A stretch of 64,000 bases of DNA from Gammaproteobacteria bacterium. Its GTDB lineage: Bacteria; Pseudomonadota; Gammaproteobacteria; SZUA-229. Made by a program: the position numbers and the translations under genes. Every line of letters starts with the position of its first letter. Positions within the stretch are counted from its first letter, which is position 1. The stretch lies in NCBI GenBank assembly GCA_016744065.1, contig JADGFA010000005.1:1-64000 (forward strand), in the 5' to 3' direction. The notes below the pieces were generated by a model, which did not search any database, had not been told where the DNA came from, and saw only the letters and a program-made list of their open reading frames with translations. Shown here piece after piece: positions 27,344 through 37,167 of this stretch.

Positions 27344-29281
27344 TTGAACGACCTGGTCAAAAATTTAATTCTATGGGGTGTAATAGCCCTTATTTTGCTA
27401 TCTGTATTCAGTAATTTTTCTCAACGAGCAAATAAAGAGGCGGATTTTGCTTATTCTGATTTTACCTCTGAAGTTAAAAATGGCAATGTGGCTGAGGTTA
27501 TTATTGCAGGGCGTAAAATTACGGGTAAGACCCGTGATTTAAAAGTATTTAGTACTTATAGTCCTGAAACAGATAACACGGCTATGTTAGGTGTTTTGCT
27601 TGATAATAATGTGACAATTATAGCTAAAGAGCCTGAGCAGCCTTCATTATTGATGAATATTTTCATTTCATGGTTCCCATTCCTGCTGTTAATTGGTATC
27701 TGGATCTTCTTTATGCGTCAGATGCAGGGCGGTGGCGGTGGCCGTGGTGCCATGTCATTTGGTAAGAGCAAAGCCCGTATGCTGGGTGAGGAAGAAATAA
27801 AAACCACATTTGCTGATGTGGCAGGTGTTGAGGAAGCTAAAGAAGAAGTGGGTGAGCTGGTAGAGTTTCTGCGTGATCCTGGTAAATTTCAGAAACTGGG
27901 TGGCCAGATTCCACGTGGTGTTTTAATGGTGGGTTCACCAGGTACGGGTAAAACCTTACTGGCTAAAGCAATTGCGGGCGAAGCAAAGGTACCCTTTTTT
28001 ACTATTTCCGGTTCTGACTTTGTTGAAATGTTCGTTGGTGTTGGTGCGTCTCGTGTACGTGACATGTTTGAACAGGGTAAGAAGCATGCGCCTTGTATTA
28101 TCTTTATAGATGAGATTGATGCGGTAGGTCGTCATCGAGGTGCTGGAGTAGGTGGTGGTCACGATGAGCGTGAACAGACTCTGAATCAACTATTAGTTGA
28201 AATGGACGGTTTTGAAGGTAATGAAGGCGTCATTGTTATTGCTGCAACTAACCGCCCTGATGTGCTGGATCCAGCATTATTACGTCCAGGTCGATTTGAT
28301 CGTCAGGTCGTTGTGCCGCTGCCAGATGTGCGAGGCCGTGAACAGATTCTTAAGGTTCATATGCGTAAAGTACCTGCATCTGAGGATGTCAGGGCATCAC
28401 TTATAGCGCGCGGGACACCAGGATTTTCCGGTGCTGATCTGGCGAACCTGGTAAATGAGGCGGCATTGTTTGCCGCACGAGAAAATGCCAAAGAAGTGTA
28501 TATGACTCACTTTGAGCGAGCTAAAGACAAAATTATGATGGGTGCTGAGCGCAAATCTATGGTTATGTCTGAAGATGAGAAGAAGTTAACCGCGTATCAT
28601 GAAGCAGGTCATGCAATAGTGGGGCGCCTGGTGCCAGATCATGATCCCGTTTATAAGGTGAGTATTATTCCCCGTGGTAGAGCGTTAGGTGTCACCATGT
28701 TTTTGCCAGAAGAAGATCGTTATAGTTATAGCAAGCGCCGTTTAGAGAGTTCTATTGCTAGCTTGTTTGGGGGTCGTCTTGCTGAAGAAATTATTTTTGG
28801 TCACGATAATGTAACGACGGGAGCATCGAATGATATTGAGCGGGCGACGGATATTGCACGTAATATGGTAACCAAGTGGGGTTTATCTGAGAAGCTAGGG
28901 CCATTGGCTTATTCTGAGGATGAGGGTGAGGTATTTTTAGGGCGATCAGTTACTCAGCATAAAAATATTGCAGATAATACAGCTCGTGTTATTGATGAAG
29001 AAATTCGTGATGTTATAGACCGAAACTATCAATGTGCAGAGAAAATGCTAAAAGATAATATGGATATTCTACATGCGATGTCAGATGCGCTTATGAAATA
29101 TGAGACTATTGATTCGGGCCAGATAGATCAGCTAATGGAGCGTAAAGAAGTTAGCCCTCCAAAAGACTGGGATGATAATGATAAAACATCATCTACACCA
29201 CCCTCGGCTTCCTCAAAAGAGGAGTCTAAAAAAGAGGATAAAGGTGATGGTTCTATAGGTGGCCCTGCCAGTCTTCATTAG
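27344..29281 (+). CDS. ftsH: ATP-dependent zinc metalloprotease FtsH
   Basis: 645 residues. Two N-terminal membrane helices (about 5-22 and 100-122) flank a small periplasmic domain. The AAA+ domain has Walker A GSPGTGKT at 197-204, Walker [10 protein letters not shown] near 250 and the second region of homology [21 protein letters not shown]. The zinc site is HEAGH at 419-423. The tail is rich in Asp, Lys and Ser. It degrades membrane proteins and short-lived regulators such as LpxC and sigma-32. The start is TTG with a GAGGTG ribosome site; the ATG alternatives would cut the first helix. A terminator follows. Confidence 0.97.
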   Translation: MNDLVKNLILWGVIALILLSVFSNFSQRANKEADFAYSDFTSEVKNGNVAEVIIAGRKITGKTRDLKVFSTYSPETDNTAMLGVLLDNNVTIIAKEPEQPSLLMNIFISWFPFLLLIGIWIFFMRQMQGGGGGRGAMSFGKSKARMLGEEEIKTTFADVAGVEEAKEEVGELVEFLRDPGKFQKLGGQIPRGVLMVGSPGTGKTLLAKAIAGEAKVPFFTISGSDFVEMFVGVGASRVRDMFEQGKKHAPCIIFIDEIDAVGRHRGAGVGGGHDEREQTLNQLLVEMDGFEGNEGVIVIAATNRPDVLDPALLRPGRFDRQVVVPLPDVRGREQILKVHMRKVPASEDVRASLIARGTPGFSGADLANLVNEAALFAARENAKEVYMTHFERAKDKIMMGAERKSMVMSEDEKKLTAYHEAGHAIVGRLVPDHDPVYKVSIIPRGRALGVTMFLPEEDRYSYSKRRLESSIASLFGGRLAEEIIFGHDNVTTGASNDIERATDIARNMVTKWGLSEKLGPLAYSEDEGEVFLGRSVTQHKNIADNTARVIDEEIRDVIDRNYQCAEKMLKDNMDILHAMSDALMKYETIDSGQIDQLMERKEVSPPKDWDDNDKTSSTPPSASSKEESKKEDKGDGSIGGPASLH

Positions 29282-29305
29282 ATAATGTGTTGGTTTTGAT
29301 AATGT

Positions 29306-29336
29306 AAGGGGCGCTCTATTATGGGTGCCCTTTTTT
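29306..29336 (+). terminator. Intrinsic terminator after ftsH
   Basis: Stem AAGGGGCGC (29306-29314) with GTGCCCTTT (from 29325), two G-U pairs allowed, then a run of six T ending at 29336. It lies 25 bases after the ftsH stop, so folP must have its own promoter or depend on read-through. Confidence 0.8.
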
Positions 29337-29467
29337 CTTTTAAAGTTAGTCTTTTTGTAAAAACTATTAACTTGATGCTTTTAATCATGATAATTCTAGT
29401 TTTTAGATTTATTATGCAGTGATTTTTATTGGTTAAAGCTATTAAGTCGTGTTTTATTTTAAATATC

Positions 29468-30292
29468 ATGAATCGTTTTTTTTCTTTATTATCGTCTGAT
29501 AAATCCCTGGTCATGGGGATAGTCAATACTACGCCTGATTCTTTTTCTGACGGGGGTAAGTTTAATTCTGTTGAGGGTGCATTAACACAGGCATTAGCAA
29601 TGTGCCAGCAAGGAGCAGACATAATTGATGTAGGCGGAGAGTCGACTCGCCCTGGTGCAGAAGTGGTTTCTATTGATGATGAAATTAAACGTGTTATTCC
29701 AGTTATAGAGTCAATTCGGCAGAAAAGTGATGTGTTTGTGTCAATAGATACTAGCAAACCTGAAGTGATGAAAGCGGCTGTAAATGCGGGGGCAAATCTG
29801 GTAAATGATGTGAATGGTTTGCGTGCGCCAGGTGCCTTAGACGTTTGTGCTGAATTAGATGTGCCCGTTTGTATTATGCATATGCAGGGTGAGCCACGAA
29901 TGATGCAGCTTAATCCGGTGTATAGTGATGTGGTTAAGGATATTCAGCTATTTTTTGAGCTGCGTATTCAATCCTGCGTTGATGCGGGTATTAAACGATC
30001 AAATATAATACTCGATCCGGGTTTTGGCTTTGGCAAAACTCTTGAGCATAATTTGCAGCTTTTAAAAAATCTTGATGAATTTAAATTATTTGACTTGCCC
30101 CTGTTGGTCGGGTTGTCTCGTAAAAGTATGTTAGGTACGATACTTGGTGGTGCGTCTGTCGATCAGAGAATGTATGCAGGTGTTGCGGCGGCTGTTCTTG
30201 CAAGAACAAAAGGTGCAAGCATTTTCAGGGTGCATGATGTTAAAGCAACTGTTGATGCGCTTAAGGTTTGTGATGCAATGAATGGTGTGTAA
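29468..30292 (+). CDS. folP: Dihydropteroate synthase
   Basis: 274 residues from the ATG at 29468, which gives the expected short lead into MGIVNTTPDSFSDGG (residues 16-30); the TTG at 29429 would add 13 residues the family does not have. Further motifs: GADIIDVGGESTRPGA, ISIDTSKPEV-like (here VFVSIDTSKPEV), CIMHMQG, DPGFGFGKTLEHN and GLSRKSMLG. It joins p-aminobenzoate to the pterin pyrophosphate in folate synthesis and is the sulfonamide target. The gap of 146 bases to glmM is larger than in many relatives. Confidence 0.96.
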   Translation: MNRFFSLLSSDKSLVMGIVNTTPDSFSDGGKFNSVEGALTQALAMCQQGADIIDVGGESTRPGAEVVSIDDEIKRVIPVIESIRQKSDVFVSIDTSKPEVMKAAVNAGANLVNDVNGLRAPGALDVCAELDVPVCIMHMQGEPRMMQLNPVYSDVVKDIQLFFELRIQSCVDAGIKRSNIILDPGFGFGKTLEHNLQLLKNLDEFKLFDLPLLVGLSRKSMLGTILGGASVDQRMYAGVAAAVLARTKGASIFRVHDVKATVDALKVCDAMNGV

Positions 30293-30438
30293 TGATGATC
30301 TATAATGCATCTACCCGATATCGTTTCATGTGATTTTTTTGCAGGGCTGGAGTGTGTCGTTGGTGTTAGCGGCAATTATTAACGCGCATTATTTAGTGTG
30401 TGTTCGAAAAATAAAATAATGATTTTATGGAAAATTAA

Positions 30439-31791
30439 ATGGCTAAAAAATATTTTGGAACAGATGGTATACGTGGGCGTGTAGGTGAGGGGCAGATGAC
30501 TCCCCAGGCGGTAATGAAGCTGGGTTGGTCCGTAGGTAAGGTGTTGGCGGGTCATGGTAATAACCTGGTTGTTATCGGTAAAGATACGCGTATTTCAGGA
30601 TATATGTTCGAAGCTTCGCTTGAGGCAGGGTTGTCTGCTGCAGGGGTAGATTCAAAAATTTTAGGGCCAATGCCAACACCAGGTATCGCCTATCTGACAA
30701 GAACATTGCGGGCTTCTGCTGGCATTGTTATATCTGCTTCGCATAATCCTTTTTATGATAATGGACTTAAGTTTTTCTCAGCAGAAGGTAGTAAGTTACC
30801 AGATGATATTGAGAATGAAATCGAAGAAATGTTTGAAAAGGAAATGGAGATAGTTGATTCAGCTGCGCTTGGTAAAGCGGAGCGTATAGAGGATGCTCAA
30901 GGGCGTTATATCGAATCGTGTAAGGCGACAATTCCTATTGGCACATCATTTAAAGGTATAAAAATTGTGCTCGATTGCGCTAACGGTGCAACTTATCATA
31001 TTGCGCCAAATGTATTTGCCGAGCTAGGAGCTGAGGTGATTGCTATTGCTGATAAGCCTGACGGGATTAATATTAATGAAAATTGTGGCTCTACTCATCC
31101 AACCACATTAGCTGCTGCAGTATTGCAGAATCGGGCAGATATAGGTATTGCTTTTGATGGTGATGGTGATCGGTTAATGATGGTGGATAGTAAAGGCCAG
31201 ATTATTGATGGAGATGAAATTCTTTATATTATTGCTAAAGCGAGGTTGGCTGTAGGTGAGTCACAGGGCGGTGTTGCAGGTACAATGATGAGTAATCTTG
31301 GGCTTGAGCTGGCTATTAAAAAATTAGGTCTGGAATTTGAGCGGACTAATGTGGGTGATCGTTATGTAATGGAATGCCTGAGGGATAAAGGATGGTCGTT
31401 GGGCGGTGAAAACTCAGGGCATATAATTTGTCTGGATCGAACAACAACCGGTGATGGCATTGTCTCGGCTTTACAGGTAATGGCTTATCTGGCTGATACA
31501 GGTGTTACGCTGGTAGAAGCGCTAGCGGATATGACGATGATGCCGCAAATTTTAATAAATGTACCCTTGCCGATTAAGACGAACCCAATTGGTGAGCCTA
31601 AGGTGCAGCAGGCTGTAGACGATGTAGAAAAACAGTTAAATAGCAAAGGGCGTGTTTTGTTGCGTGCATCGGGTACAGAGCCTTTGATTCGGGTTATGGT
31701 TGAAGGCGAAGATGAAAAACAGGTTACAGCTTATGCTCAGCAGATTGCAGATGCGGTAGCTGCTTCTGTAGCGCATGCTAATCCAAATTAA
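30439..31791 (+). CDS. glmM: Phosphoglucosamine mutase
   Basis: 450 residues. N-terminal [10 protein letters not shown], catalytic S101 in [12 protein letters not shown], the magnesium loop DGDGDR (around residue 243), sugar-binding GGENSGHII and the phosphate-binding [12 protein letters not shown] near the C-terminus. It converts glucosamine 6-phosphate to glucosamine 1-phosphate for UDP-GlcNAc, needed for peptidoglycan and lipid A. Downstream of folP, as in most gammaproteobacteria. Confidence 0.97.
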   Translation: MAKKYFGTDGIRGRVGEGQMTPQAVMKLGWSVGKVLAGHGNNLVVIGKDTRISGYMFEASLEAGLSAAGVDSKILGPMPTPGIAYLTRTLRASAGIVISASHNPFYDNGLKFFSAEGSKLPDDIENEIEEMFEKEMEIVDSAALGKAERIEDAQGRYIESCKATIPIGTSFKGIKIVLDCANGATYHIAPNVFAELGAEVIAIADKPDGININENCGSTHPTTLAAAVLQNRADIGIAFDGDGDRLMMVDSKGQIIDGDEILYIIAKARLAVGESQGGVAGTMMSNLGLELAIKKLGLEFERTNVGDRYVMECLRDKGWSLGGENSGHIICLDRTTTGDGIVSALQVMAYLADTGVTLVEALADMTMMPQILINVPLPIKTNPIGEPKVQQAVDDVEKQLNSKGRVLLRASGTEPLIRVMVEGEDEKQVTAYAQQIADAVAASVAHANPN

Positions 31792-31886
31792 GCCATGATA
31801 CCTAAAAAAGTGGCCTTTTTTCGGGAGGGTGAGAGGCTGTATATTTTACCCGCCTGGAGTTTAAATCTTAACGTGTTACTTCCAGC

Positions 31887-31915
31887 TTGCATCAAGACGT
31901 CCGGCCCTATAAAAT
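31887..31915 (+). promoter_or_regulatory. Predicted sigma-70 promoter of tpiA-secG-tRNA-Leu
   Basis: TTGCAT (31887-31892), a 17-base spacer and TAAAAT (31910-31915), about 37 bases before the tpiA ATG. The surrounding gap between glmM and tpiA (160 bases) is otherwise noncoding. Confidence 0.6.
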
Positions 31916-31951
31916 GTGCACCCTTTAAAAATAAGAATTTGGAGTGGATCT

Positions 31952-32704
31952 ATGCGTAAGCCAATGGTAGCTGGCAACTGGAAAATGAACGGTTCCTGTG
32001 AATCTGTAAAAGAGCTTGTTGCGGGTATCAAAGAAGGCATGGATTCGGTAAACGATGCGGTAGTTGTAGTTTGTCCCCCTGCTGTGTTTATCCCGCGTGT
32101 ATCAGGTGCAGTTGATGGTTCTGATATTAAAATTGGTTCACAGAATATCTGCGATGAAGATAAAGGTGCGTTCACTGGTGAAGTTTCAGGTGAAATGTTG
32201 AAAGAAATTGGTTGTGAGTATGCCATTGTTGGTCATTCTGAGCGCCGTGCGCTTTATGGTGAAAGTGATGAGTTGGTTGCAAAACGTTTTGCTGCTGCAC
32301 GTCGCAATGGTTTAAAGCCTATTTTCTGTATTGGTGAAACGTTGGAAGAGCGTGAATCTGGTGTTACAAATGATGTATGTTCACGTCAAATCGATGCAGT
32401 TATTGCCTTAGAAGGTGTTGCAGCGCTAGCAGATGGAGTGCTTGCATATGAGCCCGTCTGGGCGATTGGTACAGGTAAAACGGCCACACCTGAAGAGGCG
32501 CAGGAAGTACATGCGTTTATTCGTGGTAAAATTGCCGCGCTTAATGCGGATGTAGCTGAAGGGTTACAGATTTTATATGGTGGTTCAATGAATGCAGGTA
32601 ATGCACAGGAATTAATTGGTCAGCCTGATATTGATGGCGGGCTGATTGGTGGTGCATCTTTAAAGCCTGCTGATTTTTTAGCAATCTGCCAGGCTGCAGG
32701 TTAA
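31952..32704 (+). CDS. tpiA: Triosephosphate isomerase
   Basis: 250 residues from the ATG at 31952 with a TTGGAGTGG ribosome site; an in-frame GTG at 31916 would overlap the predicted -10 element and is not used. Catalytic residues are K11 (in GNWKMNG), H95 (in VGHSERR) and E167 (in YEPVWAIGTG); the phosphate-binding YGGSMNAGN follows. Cytoplasmic glycolytic/gluconeogenic enzyme interconverting dihydroxyacetone phosphate and glyceraldehyde 3-phosphate. secG follows 12 bases later. Confidence 0.97.
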   Translation: MRKPMVAGNWKMNGSCESVKELVAGIKEGMDSVNDAVVVVCPPAVFIPRVSGAVDGSDIKIGSQNICDEDKGAFTGEVSGEMLKEIGCEYAIVGHSERRALYGESDELVAKRFAAARRNGLKPIFCIGETLEERESGVTNDVCSRQIDAVIALEGVAALADGVLAYEPVWAIGTGKTATPEEAQEVHAFIRGKIAALNADVAEGLQILYGGSMNAGNAQELIGQPDIDGGLIGGASLKPADFLAICQAAG

Positions 32705-32716
32705 GGGTAACGTTAA

Positions 32717-33139
32717 GTGATTTCAATTCTTCTTGTAATTCATGTATTGCTGTCTCTGGCCATTATTGGTCTGATCATGTTACAGCGTGGTAAAGGCGCT
32801 GATGCCGGTGCCGCACTAGGTGGCGGTTCTTCAGGTTCAGTATTTGGTGCACGTGGTGCGGCTAATTTTTTGAGTCGTACAACGGCTGTACTTGCTGCAG
32901 CTTTTTTTTCAACCAGTTTGGGTCTGGCTTATTTTTCAGCTCAGATGGGAACTGAAAGTAGTGTAGACAGTGGTTCGGTTCTGCAGCAGTCAGCAGAGAA
33001 ACCAGCAACTGAAATGCCAATGCCTTCTGATGTGCCCGCTGCTGAAATGCCTGTTCCTGTTGATTCAGTACCAGCCGGTGATGTGCCTTTGCCAGATGAG
33101 GCAGCACCTGCTAGCGATATACCGTCAGCTTCAGAATAA
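32717..33139 (+). CDS. secG: Protein translocase subunit SecG with a long acidic/proline-rich tail
   Basis: 140 residues, longer than typical (E. coli 110). Two membrane helices (about 3-22 and 52-72) enclose the conserved MLQRGKGADAGAALGGGSSG segment, which lies in the cytoplasm. The last ~60 residues are low-complexity, with repeated EMPxP and DVP/SVP units. SecG assists SecYE protein export. GTG start with a TAAG-rich lead. It sits between tpiA and tRNA-Leu as in many gammaproteobacteria. Confidence 0.93.
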   Translation: MISILLVIHVLLSLAIIGLIMLQRGKGADAGAALGGGSSGSVFGARGAANFLSRTTAVLAAAFFSTSLGLAYFSAQMGTESSVDSGSVLQQSAEKPATEMPMPSDVPAAEMPVPVDSVPAGDVPLPDEAAPASDIPSASE

Positions 33140-33242
33140 AAATACTTATCGTAGTCTTGAGTTTTTCTGGGTTTATTCCTTAAATGCAGGAATAGCTGTT
33201 AGATTGTGATTTTGTTTGTAATATATAAGTATGGGGTGTTGT

Positions 33243-33331
33243 GGGTGAATAGCGATTGAGTTATTCACGCCTGACAGGAAGTCAGACTGGGCACGCTTAG
33301 CGTGAAGAGAGGGCAGGATGCCTGAGCGCCC
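33243..33331 (+). other. Hairpin-rich spacer between secG and tRNA-Leu
   Basis: Four short inverted repeats follow one another: GTGAATA/TATTCAC (33245-33251 with 33262-33268), CTGAC/GTCAG (33271-33275 with 33281-33285), CACGC/GCGTG (33292-33296 with 33300-33304) and GGGC-AGG/CCT-GCCC (33311-33317 with 33321-33331, with a bulge). None has a T run. No known RNA family was recognised. It may be a processed leader of the tRNA or an uncharacterised structured RNA. Confidence 0.35.
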
Positions 33332-33356
33332 GTGAAGATAGTAAAGTATAGAACAC

Positions 33357-33441
33357 GCCGATGTGGTGAAATTGGTAGACGCGCCACCTTGAGGGGGTGG
33401 TGGGGAGACCCGTGCCGGTTCGAGTCCGGCCATCGGCACCA
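33357..33441 (+). tRNA. tRNA-Leu (anticodon GAG)
   Basis: 85 bases with a long variable arm. Acceptor GCCGATG pairs with CATCGGC, followed by ACCA (CCA encoded). The anticodon stem CCACC/GGTGG encloses TTGAGGG, giving anticodon GAG; the T arm is GCCGG-TTCGAGT-CCGGC. Its place after secG equals that of leuU in E. coli. The sequence read on the other strand is open and produces a familiar false protein. Confidence 0.98.
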
Positions 33442-33841
33442 TATACAATATATGTCAGAATTATTTATAATTATTAAACAGGCATTAATTATATTAATAT
33501 ATCGATAAATTTTTTCCGTATTACCCTTCAGTGTTAAGTAGTTAGTGTTATAATACAGAACTGATTAGAACTCTGATCAGGATATAGCCTTGGTATTTTA
33601 AGGTTATGCTTAACAAATCGACCCATGATTTGTTTAAATAAAATAATAATATTCTAATAAGAATAAAGTGTTCTAAATTTAATTTAGAAAGATTTACTTA
33701 ATAATTTAAAATAAATTTTACTTATTATGTTATACGCATAATATGTGATGACATTCGCAATTTTTTTGACTAAAGTCAGTGTTGCGAATAATTATAAGCA
33801 CTTCCCTTATGCGTTATTAGTGGCTGTGAGAAAATTATAAA
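33442..33841 (+). promoter_or_regulatory. nuo operon upstream region
   Basis: 400 noncoding, very AT-rich bases. An extended -10 element TGTTATAAT lies at 33546-33554. Nearer to nuoA, ATTCGCAA (33753-33760) and TTGCGAAT (33782-33789) form an 8-bp inverted repeat that encloses TTGACT (33766-33771) and a nested GACT/AGTC pair, which looks like an operator over a -35 box. The expected -10 for that box (near 33789-33794, TAATTA) is poor. No small gene was found. Confidence 0.45.
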
Positions 33842-34201
33842 ATGCTCGAAAATTATATACCTGTTTTAATATTTATCTGTGTCGGTTTGTTCGTTGGTGT
33901 TGCCATGATTGCACTAGGTGGATTTATTCTTGCGCCCAGCAAACCTGATGAAGTGAAAAACTCTCCCTATGAATGCGGTTTTTCTGCATTTGAAGATGCA
34001 CGTTTGAAATTTGATGTGCGCTTCTACCTGGTTGCTATCCTGTTTATCATTTTTGATTTAGAAATTGCCTTTTTATTCCCCTGGGCTATTGTGCTTGAGG
34101 ATGTTGGCTTGTTCGGCATACTCGCAATGGGAATTTTTCTGGGGATACTGGTGATTGGTTTTATATATGAGTGGAAAAAAGGGGCGCTAGAATGGGAATA
34201 G
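33842..34201 (+). CDS. nuoA: NADH-quinone oxidoreductase subunit A
   Basis: 119 residues with three membrane helices (about 8-30, 62-82, 90-112) and the conserved loop [25 protein letters not shown] (partly quoted), where the Cys-containing loop touches the quinone site. First gene of the 14-gene nuo operon. Its end overlaps nuoB by 10 bases. Confidence 0.97.
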   Translation: MLENYIPVLIFICVGLFVGVAMIALGGFILAPSKPDEVKNSPYECGFSAFEDARLKFDVRFYLVAILFIIFDLEIAFLFPWAIVLEDVGLFGILAMGIFLGILVIGFIYEWKKGALEWE

Positions 34202-34674
34202 AAGGCATTCTGGAAAAAGGTTTTGTGACAACCTCGGTTGATTCAGTCGTTAACTGGGCGCGAACCGGTTCTATGTGGCCCATGACATTTGGTCTGGCCT
34301 GTTGTGCGGTTGAAATGATGCAGGCTGGAGCTTCGCGTTATGACCTTGATCGTTTCGGTATTATTTTTCGAGGTTCGCCTCGTCAATCTGATGTAATGAT
34401 TGTTGCGGGTACCCTGACAAATAAAATGGCACCGGCATTGCGTAAAGTATATGATCAGATGCCTGAGCCTCGTTGGGTTATTTCAATGGGATCATGTGCG
34501 AATGGGGGTGGTTATTATCATTATTCCTATTCTGTGGTCAGGGGCTGTGATCGAATTATCCCTGTAGATATTTATGTGCCGGGTTGTCCTCCTACGGCAG
34601 AAGCTTTGATATACGGCATCATCCAGTTGCAAAATAAAATTAAGCGCACCTGTACCATTGCGCGTCAGGCTTAA
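34192..34674 (+). CDS. nuoB: NADH-quinone oxidoreductase subunit B
   Basis: 160 residues from the ATG at 34192, preceded by AAGGGGCG; a GTG at 34171 in the same frame lies deep inside nuoA and is not favoured. The N2 4Fe-4S cluster ligands are C37 and C38 (in LACCAVEMM), C102 (in [10 protein letters not shown]) and C132 (in [11 protein letters not shown]). This cluster hands electrons to quinone. The stop overlaps the nuoC ATG. Confidence 0.97.
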   Translation: MGIEGILEKGFVTTSVDSVVNWARTGSMWPMTFGLACCAVEMMQAGASRYDLDRFGIIFRGSPRQSDVMIVAGTLTNKMAPALRKVYDQMPEPRWVISMGSCANGGGYYHYSYSVVRGCDRIIPVDIYVPGCPPTAEALIYGIIQLQNKIKRTCTIARQA

Positions 34675-35399
34675 TGCATATGAGTAAGATTGAAACGTTA
34701 CGAGAGCGGCTCGAACAAATATTTGGTAATCAGTTACAAAATACAGTATTAGAGCTGGGTGAAATCACCATTGAAGTGGCTGCGGAGCACTATTTAGACG
34801 TATGTGAAAAACTGCGTGATGATGATGTGTTTGCTTTTGAAATTCTAATTGATTTATGTGGTATTGATTACTCTGCATATGGTCAGGATGAATGGAAAAC
34901 GGATGCATCTGCAAATGGTTTTAGTCGTGGTATAGATAGTGCACAACATGGTCGCTTAAAATTTGGTGATGAGCTACCTGAGAATCAATCTGAGCGTAAA
35001 CGTTTTGCAGTTATTACTCATTTATTGTCAATAAAAAATAACCAGCGTTTACGTATTCGTGTATTTGCTGAAGATGATGCTTATCCAGTGGTTAAATCGG
35101 TTGTTGATATCTGGAATGGTGTTAACTGGTTCGAGCGTGAAGCATTTGATTTATTTGGTATTCATTTTGACGGGCACCCCGATTTACGTCGCATTCTTAC
35201 TGATTATGGTTTTGTAGGGCATCCTTTTAGAAAAGATTTTCCTTTATCGGGTAATGTTGAAATGCGTTATGACGAGGAGCAGAAACGTGTTGTATATGAG
35301 CCGGTAAGTATTGAACCTCGTGTACTGGTTCCCCGCGTCATTAGAGAAAATAATAATCGACATAATATGCCAGCTAATGAACCGGAAAGTGAAGAATAA
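34674..35399 (+). CDS. nuoC: NADH-quinone oxidoreductase subunit C (30 kDa)
   Basis: 241 residues; a second ATG at 34680 is an equal start candidate. Contains the 30-kDa subunit signature ERE[19 protein letters not shown] and [13 protein letters not shown]. An extra hydrophilic stretch of ~30 residues (about 60-100, including [15 protein letters not shown]) separates two beta-strands and is longer than in short NuoC. Unlike in E. coli, nuoC and nuoD are not fused, the ancestral state. Confidence 0.96.
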   Translation: MHMSKIETLRERLEQIFGNQLQNTVLELGEITIEVAAEHYLDVCEKLRDDDVFAFEILIDLCGIDYSAYGQDEWKTDASANGFSRGIDSAQHGRLKFGDELPENQSERKRFAVITHLLSIKNNQRLRIRVFAEDDAYPVVKSVVDIWNGVNWFEREAFDLFGIHFDGHPDLRRILTDYGFVGHPFRKDFPLSGNVEMRYDEEQKRVVYEPVSIEPRVLVPRVIRENNNRHNMPANEPESEE

Positions 35400-35401
35400 A
35401 T

Positions 35402-36655
35402 ATGCCTGAAATTCGCAACTACACACTGAATTTTGGCCCTCAGCATCCAGCGGCTCACGGCGTATTACGTCTAATACTGGAAATGGATGGGGAAGTCATT
35501 CAACGGGCTGATCCACATATTGGTTTATTGCACCGTGCTACTGAAAAACTGGCGGAATCAAAACCTTATAATCAGAGCATCGGTTATATGGATCGCCTTG
35601 ATTATGTATCCATGATGTCAAACGAGCATGGTTATATTCTTGCGTTAGAAAAATTACTTGGTGTTGAAGTACCGGAACGCGCTCAATATATTCGAGTGAT
35701 GTTTGATGAAATTACCCGCTTGTTAAATCATCTGTTATGGATTGGTGCTCACGGCCTTGATGTGGGGGCTATGACCATGTTCCTGTACGCCTTCCGTGAA
35801 CGTGAAGATTTAATGGATGTTTATGAAGCGGTTTCCGGTGCACGTTTACATGCAACCTATTATCGTCCGGGTGGTGTAGCCCGTGATTTGCCCGATTCAA
35901 TGCCCCAGTACAAAGCATCTAAATGGCATAGTCAAAAAGAAGTTAGTCGTTTAAATGATACTCGAAGTGGTTCATTGCTTGATTTCATAGAGGACTTTAC
36001 CACGCGTTTCCCGGGTTATGTTGATGAATATGAAACACTGTTAACGGATAACCGGATCTGGAAACAGCGCCTGGTTGATATTGCCATTGTTTCTCCTGAG
36101 CGAGCCATGCAGTTAGGCTTTACCGGCCCCATGTTACGTGGTTCGGGTATCGAGTGGGATTTGCGGCGCAAGCAGCCTTATGCCGTTTACGATAAATTAG
36201 ATTTTGATATTCCAGTGGGTACAAACGGTGACTCTTATGATCGCTATCTGGTGCGTATGGAAGAAATGCGTCAGTCAAATCATATTATCAAACAGTGTGT
36301 CGACTGGTTAAGAGCTAACCCCGGTATCGTTATGGCAGCGGATCATAAAGTCACACCACCCAGGCGTGAAGAAATGAAAGGTGATATGGAATCACTGATT
36401 CATCACTTTAAATTATTCACCGAAGGTTACTGTTTGCCAGAAGGTGAAGCCTATGGTGCAGTTGAGCATCCAAAGGGTGAATTTGGTGTTTATCTGGTAT
36501 CGGATGGAGCTAATAAACCTTACCGTATGAAAATTCGTGCGCCGGGATTTGCGCATTTATCTGCACTAGATGAAATGACTCGTGGGCATATGTTATCAGA
36601 TGTGGTTGCAGTTATCGGTACACAAGACATCGTATTTGGCGAGATAGATAGATAA
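35402..36655 (+). CDS. nuoD: NADH-quinone oxidoreductase subunit D (49 kDa)
   Basis: 417 residues, family norm. Begins [19 protein letters not shown] with the quinone-site His, then [22 protein letters not shown] and a C-terminal DIVFGEIDR. It forms the quinone pocket together with NuoB and resembles the large subunit of NiFe hydrogenases. Two bases follow the nuoC stop before the ATG. Confidence 0.98.
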   Translation: MPEIRNYTLNFGPQHPAAHGVLRLILEMDGEVIQRADPHIGLLHRATEKLAESKPYNQSIGYMDRLDYVSMMSNEHGYILALEKLLGVEVPERAQYIRVMFDEITRLLNHLLWIGAHGLDVGAMTMFLYAFREREDLMDVYEAVSGARLHATYYRPGGVARDLPDSMPQYKASKWHSQKEVSRLNDTRSGSLLDFIEDFTTRFPGYVDEYETLLTDNRIWKQRLVDIAIVSPERAMQLGFTGPMLRGSGIEWDLRRKQPYAVYDKLDFDIPVGTNGDSYDRYLVRMEEMRQSNHIIKQCVDWLRANPGIVMAADHKVTPPRREEMKGDMESLIHHFKLFTEGYCLPEGEAYGAVEHPKGEFGVYLVSDGANKPYRMKIRAPGFAHLSALDEMTRGHMLSDVVAVIGTQDIVFGEIDR

Positions 36656-36659
36656 AATT

Positions 36660-37151
36660 ATGACAGACGAACAAATACTCTCAGCACATACTCTAGAAGA
36701 AATAGCCGAGTGGGAATCTCGTTATCCACCTGAGCATAAAAAGTCTGCATTGTTAGCAGCACTTAATGCGGCACAACATCAAAATAAAGGCTTTTTAACT
36801 GTAGCTTTAATGGATGCAGTCGCTGAAAAACTAGAGCTATCAAAAATAGAAGTATATGAAGTGGCCAGCTTTTATTCTATGTACGAATTAAACCCGGTTG
36901 GCAGAAATAATATTGCAGTTTGTACCAATGTTTGCTGCATGTTGATGGGTTCCGATACGATCGTTGATCACCTTGAGAAAAAGCTAGGTATTAAAATGGG
37001 TGAAAGCACGGAAGATGGTCGTATCTATTTAAAAGTTGAAGAAGAATGTCTTGCAGCCTGTGCCGGTGGCCCGATGATGCAGGTGAATCATAAATATTAC
37101 ACTGAACTCACCCCTGAAAAAGTGGATGAGATCATCGACGGGCTGGACTAG
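36660..37151 (+). CDS. nuoE: NADH-quinone oxidoreductase subunit E (24 kDa)
   Basis: 163 residues, thioredoxin-like. The N1a 2Fe-2S ligands are C88 and C93 (in VCTNVCCMLMG) and C130 and C134 (in ECLAACAGGPMM). Works with NuoF in NADH oxidation. Starts 4 bases after nuoD. Confidence 0.97.
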   Translation: MTDEQILSAHTLEEIAEWESRYPPEHKKSALLAALNAAQHQNKGFLTVALMDAVAEKLELSKIEVYEVASFYSMYELNPVGRNNIAVCTNVCCMLMGSDTIVDHLEKKLGIKMGESTEDGRIYLKVEEECLAACAGGPMMQVNHKYYTELTPEKVDEIIDGLD

Positions 37152-37167
37152 AATATGGTGATTGGGC

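Noticed and set aside
29278-29757. 159-codon minus-strand frame across the ftsH terminator and folP start
   Set aside because: It overlaps the terminator and the conserved pterin site of folP; composition is that of a shadow frame.
31800-31830. AAAAAAG/CTTTTTT inverted repeat after glmM
   Set aside because: The stem is almost only A-T with a 4-base loop, too weak to call a terminator.
33173-33448. Minus-strand frame of 91 codons with MAGLEPARVSPPPPQ-like sequence
   Set aside because: It is the antisense of tRNA-Leu; the same false protein appears in many databases because the tRNA complement is open.
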